From: CAZMVY01 sp964617875
GTDB lineage: Bacteria > Planctomycetota > Phycisphaerae > UBA1845 > PWPN01
Direction: 5' to 3'
Assembly: GCA_964617875.1 (NCBI GenBank)
Contig: CAZUAI010000029.1
Coordinates: 1 to 59,427, forward strand
DNA: 59,427 nucleotides
Shown: positions 34,124 to 42,127 of the stretch, piece after piece
Position numbering within the stretch: the first letter of the stretch is position 1
Layout of the letters: every line of letters starts with the position of its first letter
Translations under genes and position numbers: made by a program
The notes under the pieces: generated by a model
The model's database searches: none
What the model saw: the letters and a program-made list of their open reading frames with translations, nothing else
What the model was told of the DNA's origin: nothing

Positions 34124-34330
34124 TCATTCCACTTGCCACTTTGTCAGCCGCAGCGGACGGTCGGTCATCAGGAACGTCTCGATGTCTTCCTGCAGCTCAC
34201 GCGCCTCGATATCGATTACATGGCGCTGATGATGCGAGATCTCCGCAGGGGTCTCCGTCATGTTGCCCGAGCACCCGAGCTGCGTCACCCAACACAAGCC
34301 GCACACGATTCCCAAGACCAACCACCGCAT
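34124..34330 (-). CDS. Small lipoprotein of unknown function
   Basis: A 68-residue protein with a signal peptide and lipobox (VTQLGC, Cys at residue 20). The mature part is mostly charged and helical (DIEARELQEDIETFL). GAGAGGA lies about 7 nt before the ATG. The same strand continues with hisH 82 bp downstream, but there is no reason to link it to histidine synthesis. I do not recognise a family. Confidence 0.65.
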   Translation of the reverse strand: MRWLVLGIVCGLCWVTQLGCSGNMTETPAEISHHQRHVIDIEARELQEDIETFLMTDRPLRLTKWQVE

Positions 34331-34587
34331 GATGTATCCTCTCGTTCGGGACTCCGACTTATCCGGTCACGGGTAGCTTACCGGGGGCGGATGGGGGTGT
34401 CAATCCGGGCAGCCGGGGGACAAGGGACCGGACCAACATCGTTCCCAAGGATGCCGCCATACGCGAATCGCCCGGCGATGAAGCCGCCGTGCCACTCGGT
34501 TGTATGATCGATCAGGAAAGGCTACGCTACACGACAGTTTGAACGGAAAATGGAACCGGCGCGCGATTTCGCCAAGAGGAGACGAAC

Positions 34588-35805
34588 ATGACGCAGAAGA
34601 ACGAGGAGAACCGGATTGGACGGCGGGAGTTTCTGGCCGGGGCGGCAACGACCGCGGCGGCATTCACGATGATCCGTCCGTCGGCCGTGCGCGGCACGAC
34701 GGCGAACTCGACGCTCGAAGCGGGCCTGATCGGCTGCGGCGGGCGCGGCACCTGGATCGTGGACCTCTTCCATAAGCACGGCAAGTACAAGTTCGTCGCC
34801 TGCGCCGACTACTACCCGAAGCAGGCCGACGCCCTCGGCGACAAGTTCGGGATCGACCCGTCCCGCCGCTACACGACGCTGTCCGGCTACAAGAAACTGC
34901 TGGACGGAAAGCTGGACGTCGCGGTCATCGAGACGCCCCCGTACTTCCACCCGGAGCAGGCGGCGGCGGCAGTGGACGCGGGCAAGCACGTGTTCCTGGC
35001 CAAGCCGATCGCCGTCGATGTTCCCGGGTGCCGTTTGATCGCGAAGTCCGGGAAGAAGGCAACGGAAAAGAAGCTGGTCTACCTCGTCGATTTCCAGACG
35101 CGGGCGCATGCATCCTATCGCGAGGCGGCGCGAAAGATCCACGCGGGCGAGCTGGGGCGGCTCATCTGCGGCGATGCGCACTATCCGTGCGGGCATATCG
35201 CAATGGAGAAACCGCAGGACGCCGAGGACCGCCTCCGCCGCTGGTACTGCGACCGGACGATCTCGGGCGATTTCATCGTCGAGCAGAGCATCCACGCCCT
35301 GGACGTCGCGACGTGGTTCCTCGACGCCGCGCCGGTCAAGGCGTGCGGCACGGGCGGCAGCAAGGGACTTCGACCGTATGGGAACGTATGGGACCATTTC
35401 AACCTGGTGTACTGGTTCCCGAAGGACGTGCCGGTCAACTTCTATTCCGTGCAGATGGCGCACGGCTCGCCCAACGAGATCATCTGCCGCATCTACGGCG
35501 AGAAGGGCACGGTGGACTCGGACTACTTCGAGCACATCTGGATCCACGGGCCGAAGCCGTGGGACGGCGGCAAGTGGGGCGTGATGGATATGTACGGGGG
35601 GTCGTGCGAGGTGAACATTAAGGAGTTCTACGAGGCCGTGTCCGGCGGCGACTATTCGAACAAGACGGTCGAGCCGTCGGTGCGCAGCAACCTGACGGCG
35701 ATCCTCGGCCGCACGGCGGCCTACAAGGGCGGCGAGGCGACGTGGGAAGACATGATGAAGACGGCCGAGGTGTGGAAGGCCGACTTGTCGGGGCTCAAGG
35801 CGTGA
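34588..35805 (+). CDS. Tat-exported Gfo/Idh/MocA-family oxidoreductase
   Basis: A 405-residue NAD(P)-dependent oxidoreductase with a twin-arginine signal (GRREFLAGAATTAAAF) at residues 11-26, so it is probably exported folded, with its cofactor. The Rossmann start is AGLIGCGGRGTW, and AGKHVFLAKPIAVD carries the family EKP-type lysine (here AKP). The C-terminal domain includes the FIVEQSIHALDVATWF block. Related periplasmic planctomycete enzymes act on sugars or sugar acids; the substrate here is unknown. AAGAGGAGA lies 6 nt before the ATG. A TatA-type gene is present at 47834. Confidence 0.88.
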   Translation: MTQKNEENRIGRREFLAGAATTAAAFTMIRPSAVRGTTANSTLEAGLIGCGGRGTWIVDLFHKHGKYKFVACADYYPKQADALGDKFGIDPSRRYTTLSGYKKLLDGKLDVAVIETPPYFHPEQAAAAVDAGKHVFLAKPIAVDVPGCRLIAKSGKKATEKKLVYLVDFQTRAHASYREAARKIHAGELGRLICGDAHYPCGHIAMEKPQDAEDRLRRWYCDRTISGDFIVEQSIHALDVATWFLDAAPVKACGTGGSKGLRPYGNVWDHFNLVYWFPKDVPVNFYSVQMAHGSPNEIICRIYGEKGTVDSDYFEHIWIHGPKPWDGGKWGVMDMYGGSCEVNIKEFYEAVSGGDYSNKTVEPSVRSNLTAILGRTAAYKGGEATWEDMMKTAEVWKADLSGLKA

Positions 35806-35975
35806 GCAACTAGCCGAGGGCCGCGAGGCGATGGAGAACTCGATTGCTTCGGCCCGCCGGATGGTCGTGGCGATGAACGCGGCCCTGCGGCCCGCGCAGG
35901 AGGCCGCGGAAGAAGACAAGTCTCGGTGAGAATCCGAGAACGGCACGCCGTCGAGCGCGAGGAGTCCGCGCCCGC

Positions 35976-36554
35976 TCACTTCCGCTTCATCGCCGCCCGC
36001 CAGCCGGTCGTCAGTCCCGCGTTGCGGAAGTCGTGGAACGTCGTCGCCCGCACGTCCTGAACCGTGACGAAGACATCCGGGTCGATCTGCCGGGACACCT
36101 GGATCACCGTGTTCGTCTGCCGTCGGGGCACGACGACGTACGAGATCGACACGTCGCCGTGGTAGCCGCGGCCCTTGACTTCGGTGACACCGAAGCCGGC
36201 CAGCCGAAGGCCCTCGGCCACGGCGGCGCTCTTGCCCGGCGAGATGAGCCGGACGGCGAGCATCCCGACCGCGATAAACTGCTCGAGCCACATGCCGACG
36301 GCGTTCCCCGTCGCGAACCCCATGCCGTAGGCAATCACGTTGGGCCAATGGTCCAGATGCCGGAACACGCCCGAGACGGCGACCACCCAGATCGTGACCT
36401 CGAAGAAGCCGAGAACGGCGGCCACAGCGCGATATCCGCGCACCACGAAGATCATCCGCATGGTCCCGATCGACACGTCCGTGACGCGGGCGCAGAAGAT
36501 GAATATCGGCCAGAACAGCGCGTGCGAATCGAGCCACAGGATGAACGCGGCCAT
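35976..36554 (-). CDS. UPF0316 / DUF2179 membrane protein
   Basis: About 192 residues, with three to four membrane segments at the N-terminus (FILWLDSHALFWPIFIF, VAAVLGFFEVTIWVVAVSG, NVIAYGMGFATGNAVG) and a soluble C-terminal DUF2179 domain. ARVTDVSIGTMRMIFVVRG is the signature of the UPF0316 branch. The role of the family is not established. I chose the ATG at 36554 with GGAGGG 6 nt upstream; the longer frame to 36767 adds non-family sequence. It is divergent to the sigma-54-driven small genes. Confidence 0.82.
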   Translation of the reverse strand: MAAFILWLDSHALFWPIFIFCARVTDVSIGTMRMIFVVRGYRAVAAVLGFFEVTIWVVAVSGVFRHLDHWPNVIAYGMGFATGNAVGMWLEQFIAVGMLAVRLISPGKSAAVAEGLRLAGFGVTEVKGRGYHGDVSISYVVVPRRQTNTVIQVSRQIDPDVFVTVQDVRATTFHDFRNAGLTTGWRAAMKRK

Positions 36555-36741
36555 GAAGACCCTCCCCGGGGGCCAACCCCGGCGAGCGGCATGGTAAATC
36601 CCGCCCGCCGCGAAGTCACGACCGCCGCCGGGGGGCGTGGTCGTGGGTGCCGCCGCGCACGGTCTCCCCAACGACTGCGCAATAGTGCCCGACATGGGGC
36701 GCACAAGCCTGTTTCTGTGCCACGGCGGGGCATTTCCCCGA

Positions 36742-36756
36742 TGGCACACCGTTTGC
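36742..36756 (+). promoter_or_regulatory. Sigma-54 promoter of small lipoprotein gene 1
   Basis: TGGCAC (36742-36747), five bases and TTGC (36753-36756) give the strict GG-N10-GC spacing of sigma-54 promoters. An AATAGTGC element about 60 bp upstream (36681-36688), repeated at the second copy, may be part of an activator binding site. The predicted start is near 36768. Confidence 0.7.
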
Positions 36757-36767
36757 CCCTGTGCCAT

Positions 36768-36832
36768 CCAGACACCCCCGCATCGGGCGGGGGACGATTA
36801 AATGAAGGGCTCTCAGGCCCAGGAGGTCTATC
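36768..36832 (+). promoter_or_regulatory. Structured leader of small lipoprotein gene 1
   Basis: Two hairpins are predicted: CCCCC/GGGGG around a CATCGGG loop (about 36774-36793), then GGGC/GCCC around TCTCAG (36807-36820), which ends directly against the AGGAGG ribosome site. The second copy has the same pair of hairpins, with changed bases in the first stem that preserve pairing. Confidence 0.5.
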
Positions 36833-37012
36833 ATGGCTCGACGGAAACTCACAAGCGTGCGGTGGTGGCTGGCGACCTTCGCGGTCGCGGCGGGTATGGC
36901 CTATGGCTCCCTGCCCGGCTGCCTGCCCGAGGACGACGTCAAACGCCTCTTGATCAATGTGATCCAGGCGTCGGACGACTCCGGCGAGGCAACGCCCATT
37001 CCGCTTCCGTAG
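36833..37012 (+). CDS. Tiny putative lipoprotein 1 (duplicated, sigma-54-driven)
   Basis: A 59-residue protein starting MARRKLTSVRWWLAT, identical over that stretch to the second copy. It has a hydrophobic core and an LPGC lipobox-like site (Cys at residue 30). Only about 30 mature residues remain, acidic at first (PEDDVKRLLIN). A proline at the -2 position is unusual for a lipobox, so lipidation is uncertain. AGGAGG lies 7 nt before the ATG. I do not recognise a named family; short signal-plus-tail proteins of this shape occur in planctomycetes as far as I know. Its promoter and leader argue that it is a real, regulated gene despite its size. Confidence 0.68.
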   Translation: MARRKLTSVRWWLATFAVAAGMAYGSLPGCLPEDDVKRLLINVIQASDDSGEATPIPLP

Positions 37013-37269
37013 CTGGCGCCCCACATCCCGCAGGATTGCGCCGGGCCGACGCGCCTCAGCGTGTCGGCCCGCGTGCGCGCTACCCGCCAACGCGATCGTT
37101 CCATCCACATTCCTTCCGCGAGCCGCATCTTACGCCTCCCCCGCCCGGCCCCTGTTCTTGCGGCGACATGGCGAGGTCCACCACGCGGGCGGTTCCCCAC
37201 GATCCGGGGAATAGTGCGCAACGTCGCCCGCGTAAGGCTGTTTGCACGCAGCGGCGGGCCATTCCCCGA
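37013..37269. other. Spacer between the two small genes, with hairpin
   Basis: A strong hairpin (GGGCCGACGCGC / GCGTGTCGGCCC, loop CTCA, 37043-37070) follows the first small gene. It could stabilise the 3' end or slow polymerase, but it lacks a T-run. The remainder contains the upstream part of repeat unit 2; no other gene is visible. Confidence 0.45.
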
Positions 37270-37284
37270 TGGCACACAATTTGC
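37270..37284 (+). promoter_or_regulatory. Sigma-54 promoter of small lipoprotein gene 2
   Basis: TGGCAC (37270-37275), ACAAT and TTGCT (37281-37285) again have GG-N10-GC spacing. AATAGTGC lies 60 bp upstream (37210-37217), as at the first copy. The predicted start is near 37296, giving a 64-nt leader. Confidence 0.7.
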
Positions 37285-37295
37285 TCGTATGCCAT

Positions 37296-37359
37296 CCAGC
37301 CATCCCCACATCGGGCGGGGATGATCGAACGAAGGGCTCTCAGGCCCGGGAGGTCTATC
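37296..37359 (+). promoter_or_regulatory. Structured leader of small lipoprotein gene 2
   Basis: The first hairpin is CATCCCC/GGGGATG around an ACATCGGGC loop (37301-37323). Its loop keeps the CATCGGG of copy 1, while its stem differs at positions that remain paired. The second hairpin GGGC-TCTCAG-GCCC (37334-37347) is identical to copy 1 and abuts the GGGAGG ribosome site. Confidence 0.5.
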
Positions 37360-37503
37360 ATGGCTCGACGGAAACTCACAAGCGTGCGGTGGTGGCTGGC
37401 GACGCTCGCGATCAGCGCGGGCATGACCTGCGGCATTCTGCCCGGCTGCTTCCCGGGGGACGACGACGTGAAAAGCGTCTATCTTCACCCCGTCGATGAG
37501 TAA
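37360..37503 (+). CDS. Tiny putative lipoprotein 2 (duplicated, sigma-54-driven)
   Basis: A 47-residue paralogue of the gene at 36833. It starts with the same MARRKLTSVRWWLAT, then LAISAGMTCGILPGC as a putative lipobox, and a short acidic tail (PGDDDVKSVYLHPVDE). The mature tail is only about 17 residues, among the shortest lipoproteins plausible. GGGAGG lies 7 nt before the ATG. It ends 75 bp from the convergent protease gene. Function unknown. Confidence 0.66.
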   Translation: MARRKLTSVRWWLATLAISAGMTCGILPGCFPGDDDVKSVYLHPVDE

Positions 37504-37578
37504 GGGTGATCCGGTGATGCAGCGATGCATCCGTTGGGTCAGCGATAGACTGCGCCCCGTTTGCGGGCGCCGCCGGGG

Positions 37579-39816
37579 TTACTTCGCCATCGCCCGGGCG
37601 GTGACGGGTTCCGTCTCGAACGGCCATGGATGGTTGCTCAGCAGACGCACACGCATGAGCAGAAGCGCGGCTTCGTATTGCGGGTCGATCTCCGGCCGGG
37701 TGTTGTCGTCCTTGAACTCCTTCTCCTTCTCCTCCTCCTCTTCCTCGGCCGTGCGCGTCGTCGTGGGCTTCTTGTCGTTCTTTGACTCGCCGTCCTTCTC
37801 CGCGTCGAGGTCCTCGTCGTCCTTGTCGCCTTCCGTCTGGGCCGGGAGTTCCTTCTGGTCCTTGCCTTTGAGGACATCGTGCTTGCGCCGCACCTCGAGC
37901 ACTTTGCGGGTCTCCTTCGGCACGAGCTTGACGCGAATGTCAGGATCGACACCCCAGGTAGGCGAGCCCGGCTCCTTCTGGATGCACCGGCCGCCCGGCA
38001 GGTAGTACTTCGCCGTCGTCAGCTTGATGTACGCGTTGTTCGACGCGCTGAGCGGCTCGAGATTCTGCACCAGGCCTTTGCCGAACGTGCGGTCGCCGAC
38101 GATCAGCCCGCGGTGGTGGTCCTTGATCGCACCGGAGACGATCTCCGACGCGCTCGCGCTGTAGTCGTTCACGAGGAAGATGAGCGGGATGTCGGAGAAT
38201 CCTTCCTGCCGCGACGAGGACATCGTCCATTCCTTCGAGGCGCGGTCCTTCGTTGAGACGATCTTCCGCGGCGGCTGCGACGGCAGGAACAGATCGCACA
38301 TGTCCACCGCCGCCTTCAGCAGCCCGCCCGGGTTGAACCGGAGGTCCACGATCACCCCCCGGACCTGTTCGCTGCGGAGCTTCCGGAGCGTCTTCGCCAT
38401 ATCCTCGACGGTGTTCTCCATGAAGCCGGTCGCGCGGATGTACGCGATCTTCCGCTCCGGGTCGGCCCAGTAATTCCAACGCCCGTCGCTCTCCCGGGTC
38501 AGCCCCTTGACCGTATGGATCACGATCTTCTCGCGGACGACGGGAACGTCGAACTCCTTGTTCTGGTCCGGGCGGCGGATCGTCAGCGTCACCTTGGTCC
38601 CCGCCGCCCCCGTGATCCGCCGGACGGCCTGGTCGATTGTGATGCCCTTCGTCGATTCCCCGTTGACCTTGGTGATAATGTCGCCCGGCTGGATGCCCGC
38701 CGCGTACGCCGGCGTGTCCTCCAGCGGCGAGATGACTTTCAGTTGACCGCCCTCCAGGCTGATCTGAATCCCCACGCCGCTGAACTCCCCCATGGTCTCC
38801 TTGCGGAACTGATCGACCTCGGCCGGCCAGATCATCGACGTGAACTCGTCCAGCGGCTCCAGCGCCCCATCCATGAACTCGCTGATGATCACTTCCCTGG
38901 GGATGCGGAGCGTCTCTTCATTGATCTGCAGCGCCCGGTCAAGTTCATAGTCCGTCTCGTCCACGGTCACGCGGTCGCGGTCTTTGAGCGGGCGGAGCCG
39001 CGCGTTGATCCGGCGGGCGAAACTGTCCAGCAACTCCCGATCCTTCATCGACGAGAAAACCTCGCCCAGCTTCTTCGTGGCCGCGAACCACGACAGCCGC
39101 TCCAGCCCGCCGCGGGCAATCTTCGCAAAATCCGGCTCCGTCACGTAGCGGTCGCTGACCATCCGCAGGGCCCGGTGGGCCATGTCGGCGTCGATGTCGC
39201 GCACGGCCTCCTTCCACTCGCCGCTTGCCTTGTAGGTCTCTTCGAGCAGGATGTGCGTCCGGCACTGCTGGCGAAGCCGCCGGTACTCCTCGCCGTCCGG
39301 CTCAAAGATCTCGACCAGCGCCCCGTAGATGCGGATCGCGTCGATCCACTCGCCCTTCTCCCGGAGCGAAGCCGCATGCTCCTTCGCACGCCGGATCGTC
39401 TCGATGACCCACGGTTCCTTCCGGAATGCCTGCGGGTCCTCGCAGCTCAGGTACGCCCGGAACAGCTCATCGACCGCCTTGCCCCACTGTTTCTTTTCGC
39501 TGCGGCGCTTTACCCAGCCGACGTACTTGTCGTAGTCCGCCCGCGTCATCTCGCGGCGCTGCTCTTCGAGCTTCTCAAATGAAGCGAGCCACTCGTGGAC
39601 CCGCTTCGCCCGATCATCGGCCCGGCCGGACTCCACGAGCCGGTCGATCGCGCGGTACGCCTCGTCGAACTGGCCCTTCCCCACGCGGGCCAGCCCCTCC
39701 GTCCATAACGGATCTCCGTCTGCGGCAACCGAGGGGCACCAGGCTCCCGGCAGCACCACGAACAAGACCCAAACAAATCCCCATGACATTCCGGCGAACC
39801 GGACACGTAAACCCAT
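37579..39816 (-). CDS. Carboxyl-terminal processing protease (S41, PDZ)
   Basis: A 745-residue exported protease of the Prc/CtpA family. A signal peptide ends near residue 33 (CPSVAA). A long helical N-terminal region follows, then a PDZ domain (VKVNGESTKGITIDQAV). The S41 core has the catalytic serine in NDYSASASEIVSG (about residue 555) and the lysine in TFGKGLVQ (about residue 580). The C-terminus carries a lysine/glutamate-rich acidic tail. It should degrade or process periplasmic proteins, perhaps peptidoglycan hydrolases, as in other bacteria. I chose the ATG at 39816, with AAGGAG about 6 nt upstream. A TATAAT box on the minus strand (39863-39868) lies upstream. Confidence 0.92.
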   Translation of the reverse strand: MGLRVRFAGMSWGFVWVLFVVLPGAWCPSVAADGDPLWTEGLARVGKGQFDEAYRAIDRLVESGRADDRAKRVHEWLASFEKLEEQRREMTRADYDKYVGWVKRRSEKKQWGKAVDELFRAYLSCEDPQAFRKEPWVIETIRRAKEHAASLREKGEWIDAIRIYGALVEIFEPDGEEYRRLRQQCRTHILLEETYKASGEWKEAVRDIDADMAHRALRMVSDRYVTEPDFAKIARGGLERLSWFAATKKLGEVFSSMKDRELLDSFARRINARLRPLKDRDRVTVDETDYELDRALQINEETLRIPREVIISEFMDGALEPLDEFTSMIWPAEVDQFRKETMGEFSGVGIQISLEGGQLKVISPLEDTPAYAAGIQPGDIITKVNGESTKGITIDQAVRRITGAAGTKVTLTIRRPDQNKEFDVPVVREKIVIHTVKGLTRESDGRWNYWADPERKIAYIRATGFMENTVEDMAKTLRKLRSEQVRGVIVDLRFNPGGLLKAAVDMCDLFLPSQPPRKIVSTKDRASKEWTMSSSRQEGFSDIPLIFLVNDYSASASEIVSGAIKDHHRGLIVGDRTFGKGLVQNLEPLSASNNAYIKLTTAKYYLPGGRCIQKEPGSPTWGVDPDIRVKLVPKETRKVLEVRRKHDVLKGKDQKELPAQTEGDKDDEDLDAEKDGESKNDKKPTTTRTAEEEEEEKEKEFKDDNTRPEIDPQYEAALLLMRVRLLSNHPWPFETEPVTARAMAK

Positions 39817-40065
39817 GACGACTCCTTCGGGTACGGTAGCCCCCGCAGCCTGACGGCGCGACATTATACTATCGGCCAACCGCCGGGGCTACCCAACAGA
39901 CCAATACTGGCAGGGGCGCCGCTCTGTCACCGCGTATTGATACGTTTTCGGTTCCGGCCCGGCTGCACGTGAGGACACTCTGGGTGTGGTAGAATATGGG
40001 GTATACGGCCCCAAGGGGGTCGTGAGACAGCGAGGATCTACCGAACCCTTCCGGGAGAACACGCG

Positions 40066-42108
40066 ATGAAACGAGTGCTGCTTGTCCTGAGCCTGCTGCT
40101 GCTGAACGGGGCCACCTGCCTGCTGCGCGTCCCGAACACGGGGGATTTGTCGGGGAACAACCAGACCGAGACGCGAAAGGCCGGTCTGCTGGCCTTCAAG
40201 TCGGCAGAGGAGGCACGCGCGTATTTTGCGGATCAGGCCATCGCACAGCTTGCAGCCCAGCAGAGCTACGGCGGGGGCATTGGCTGTGCGGCGCCGGCCG
40301 CATACATGGACATGACCACCGGCGGCGACATCCTCGCGCCCACTGCCAACGGTGCGGAAGACAGTCAGGGCGGGAGCCGCGATTCCTTCAGCACAACGAA
40401 CGTTCAGGAATCGGGCGTCGATGAGAGCGATTTGCTCAAGAACGACGGCGAGTACCTGTACATGCTCAAGGACAACTCCGTGCGGATCGTGAAGGCCGTG
40501 CCGCCCGACGGGCTCGAACAGGTTGCCAGCATTGACCTGCCCAGTACGGCGAACTCACTCTACCTTCGCGGCGACCGGCTGATCGCCCTCTCCCATTCGT
40601 GGGGCTACTGGGGCTATATCGATATCATGCCCGTGGCCGCGGGGGCGCAGGTTCGCGCGGGCGGCGATACGAAGAGCCAGACGACAGTGACCGTCATCGA
40701 CATCACCGACCGCACCAAACCGACGAAGGAAGCCACACTCAAATTCGACGGCGACATTGTTTCATCCAGACTGATAATGAATAAGTTGCACCTTGTTATG
40801 ACGGCCATGCCGGATCTGCCGGCGAACCCCACGCCGGAGAACATCCGGGCACAGCCGCTCGAGGCCTGGCTGCCGAACTTCGGCATCACGGACGCCAGCA
40901 GCGGCACGCAGGGCGGCGATGCGGTCGGCTGGGCGACGTCATACTATCCCGCCAACGCCGACGGTTACGGCATTACCATGGTCATCACGCTCGACGTGGA
41001 CAACCCCACGGGCCCGTTCCAGTCGGAGTCGATCGTCGCCAACGCCGGCACGATCTATGCCTCGACCTCGGCGCTCTACGTCACGGACACAAAGTACGAC
41101 TACTCGGGCTCCTATCGCGAGGACACCGTGGTTCACAAGTTCGACCTGACGGGCGACGGGGCGGAGTACAAGGCCAGCGGCCTTGTGCCCGGCCGCCTGC
41201 TGAACCAGTATTCGCTGGGCGAGAAGGACGGCTACCTGCGGATGGCAAGCAGCGTCGAGGACTTCGGCAGGCCCGTGCCGCTCATCATGTTGCCCTTCAC
41301 GGACTCCTCCGCCCTTGTGGAAACGACGCAGGCGACGACGGGCACCGAAACGACCTCCGGCCACGCCGTCTACGTGCTGCACGAGGGCGACACCACGGGC
41401 AAACTCGACATCGTCGGCCGGCTCGAGGGAATCGCCCCGGACGAGCGGCTCTACTCCGCCCGCTTCGTGGGTGACCGCGGTTTTCTCGTCACGTTCAAGC
41501 GGATCGATCCGCTCTTCACGATCGACCTGACCGACCCGACGAACCCGACGCTCGCGGGCGAACTCAAGGTGCCCGGCTTCTCCGAGTACATTCACCTGAT
41601 GGATCACAACCACCTGCTGACGATCGGCAGGGACGCGGTGGACATGGGCGGCGACTGGGCCCTCTTCGGCGGCGTGCAGCTCAGCATCTTCGACATCACC
41701 GATTTCGCGAACCCGAAGCGGCTGCACACCCGGACCATCGGTGTCCGCGGCACGACCTCCGAGGCTGCGCAGAACCCGAAGGCGTTCAACTACTTCGCGT
41801 CGAAGAACGCCCTGGCGATCCCGCTTGACCTCTATGAGGGCGACGGCTCGTCGCCGTTCGAATACGGCGCACACACGTTCAGCGGGGTGGTCGTCTACCG
41901 CGTCACCGTGGAGAATGGGTTCTCGCTGCTCGGCCGGATCAGCACGCAGGTGGTGAATCCGTATTGCGACTGGTGCGGCTACGGCTGGTCGCAGTACATC
42001 CGCGGCGTCTTCATCGGCGACAACGTCTACGCCGCAACGGACAGGGTCGTGAAGGCCGCTGCCCTTGCGGATCCGTCAAGCGTCTTGGGGTCGCTGACGT
42101 TGCCGTAG
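40066..42108 (+). CDS. Secreted beta-propeller domain protein (PF09826-like)
   Basis: A 680-residue exported protein with a signal peptide (VLLVLSLLLLNGATC; the Cys at residue 20 could be a lipidation site). After a linker the family signature FSTTNVQESGVDESDLLKND begins the propeller, followed by repeated blades (YLYMLKDNSVRIV, SLYLRGDRLIALS, FDITDFANPKRLH). Proteins of this family are secreted and of unknown function; a cell-surface binding role is plausible. GGGAG precedes the ATG by 9 nt. A TAGAAT box at about 39990 may belong to its promoter. Confidence 0.85.
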   Translation: MKRVLLVLSLLLLNGATCLLRVPNTGDLSGNNQTETRKAGLLAFKSAEEARAYFADQAIAQLAAQQSYGGGIGCAAPAAYMDMTTGGDILAPTANGAEDSQGGSRDSFSTTNVQESGVDESDLLKNDGEYLYMLKDNSVRIVKAVPPDGLEQVASIDLPSTANSLYLRGDRLIALSHSWGYWGYIDIMPVAAGAQVRAGGDTKSQTTVTVIDITDRTKPTKEATLKFDGDIVSSRLIMNKLHLVMTAMPDLPANPTPENIRAQPLEAWLPNFGITDASSGTQGGDAVGWATSYYPANADGYGITMVITLDVDNPTGPFQSESIVANAGTIYASTSALYVTDTKYDYSGSYREDTVVHKFDLTGDGAEYKASGLVPGRLLNQYSLGEKDGYLRMASSVEDFGRPVPLIMLPFTDSSALVETTQATTGTETTSGHAVYVLHEGDTTGKLDIVGRLEGIAPDERLYSARFVGDRGFLVTFKRIDPLFTIDLTDPTNPTLAGELKVPGFSEYIHLMDHNHLLTIGRDAVDMGGDWALFGGVQLSIFDITDFANPKRLHTRTIGVRGTTSEAAQNPKAFNYFASKNALAIPLDLYEGDGSSPFEYGAHTFSGVVVYRVTVENGFSLLGRISTQVVNPYCDWCGYGWSQYIRGVFIGDNVYAATDRVVKAAALADPSSVLGSLTLP

Positions 42109-42127
42109 CCCGCGGCCGCGGTCACGG

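Larger units (their letters stand above)
36661..36880 (+). repeat. Tandem duplicated unit, copy 1 (promoter, leader and start of a small gene)
   Basis: This segment and the one at 37190-37407 are near-copies. Both contain AATAGTGC about 60 bp before a sigma-54 promoter, the promoter itself, a two-hairpin leader, and then at least 45 nt identical in the coding start. The coding tails differ, so after duplication the signal, leader and promoter were kept while the mature parts diverged. Confidence 0.8.
37190..37407 (+). repeat. Tandem duplicated unit, copy 2
   Basis: Second copy of the unit described at 36661-36880, about 527 bp downstream. Blocks of exact identity include CCCCGATGGCACAC, GGGCTCTCAGGCCC and GAGGTCTATCATGGCTCG, while the hairpin stem and spacer bases differ. 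Confidence 0.8.
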
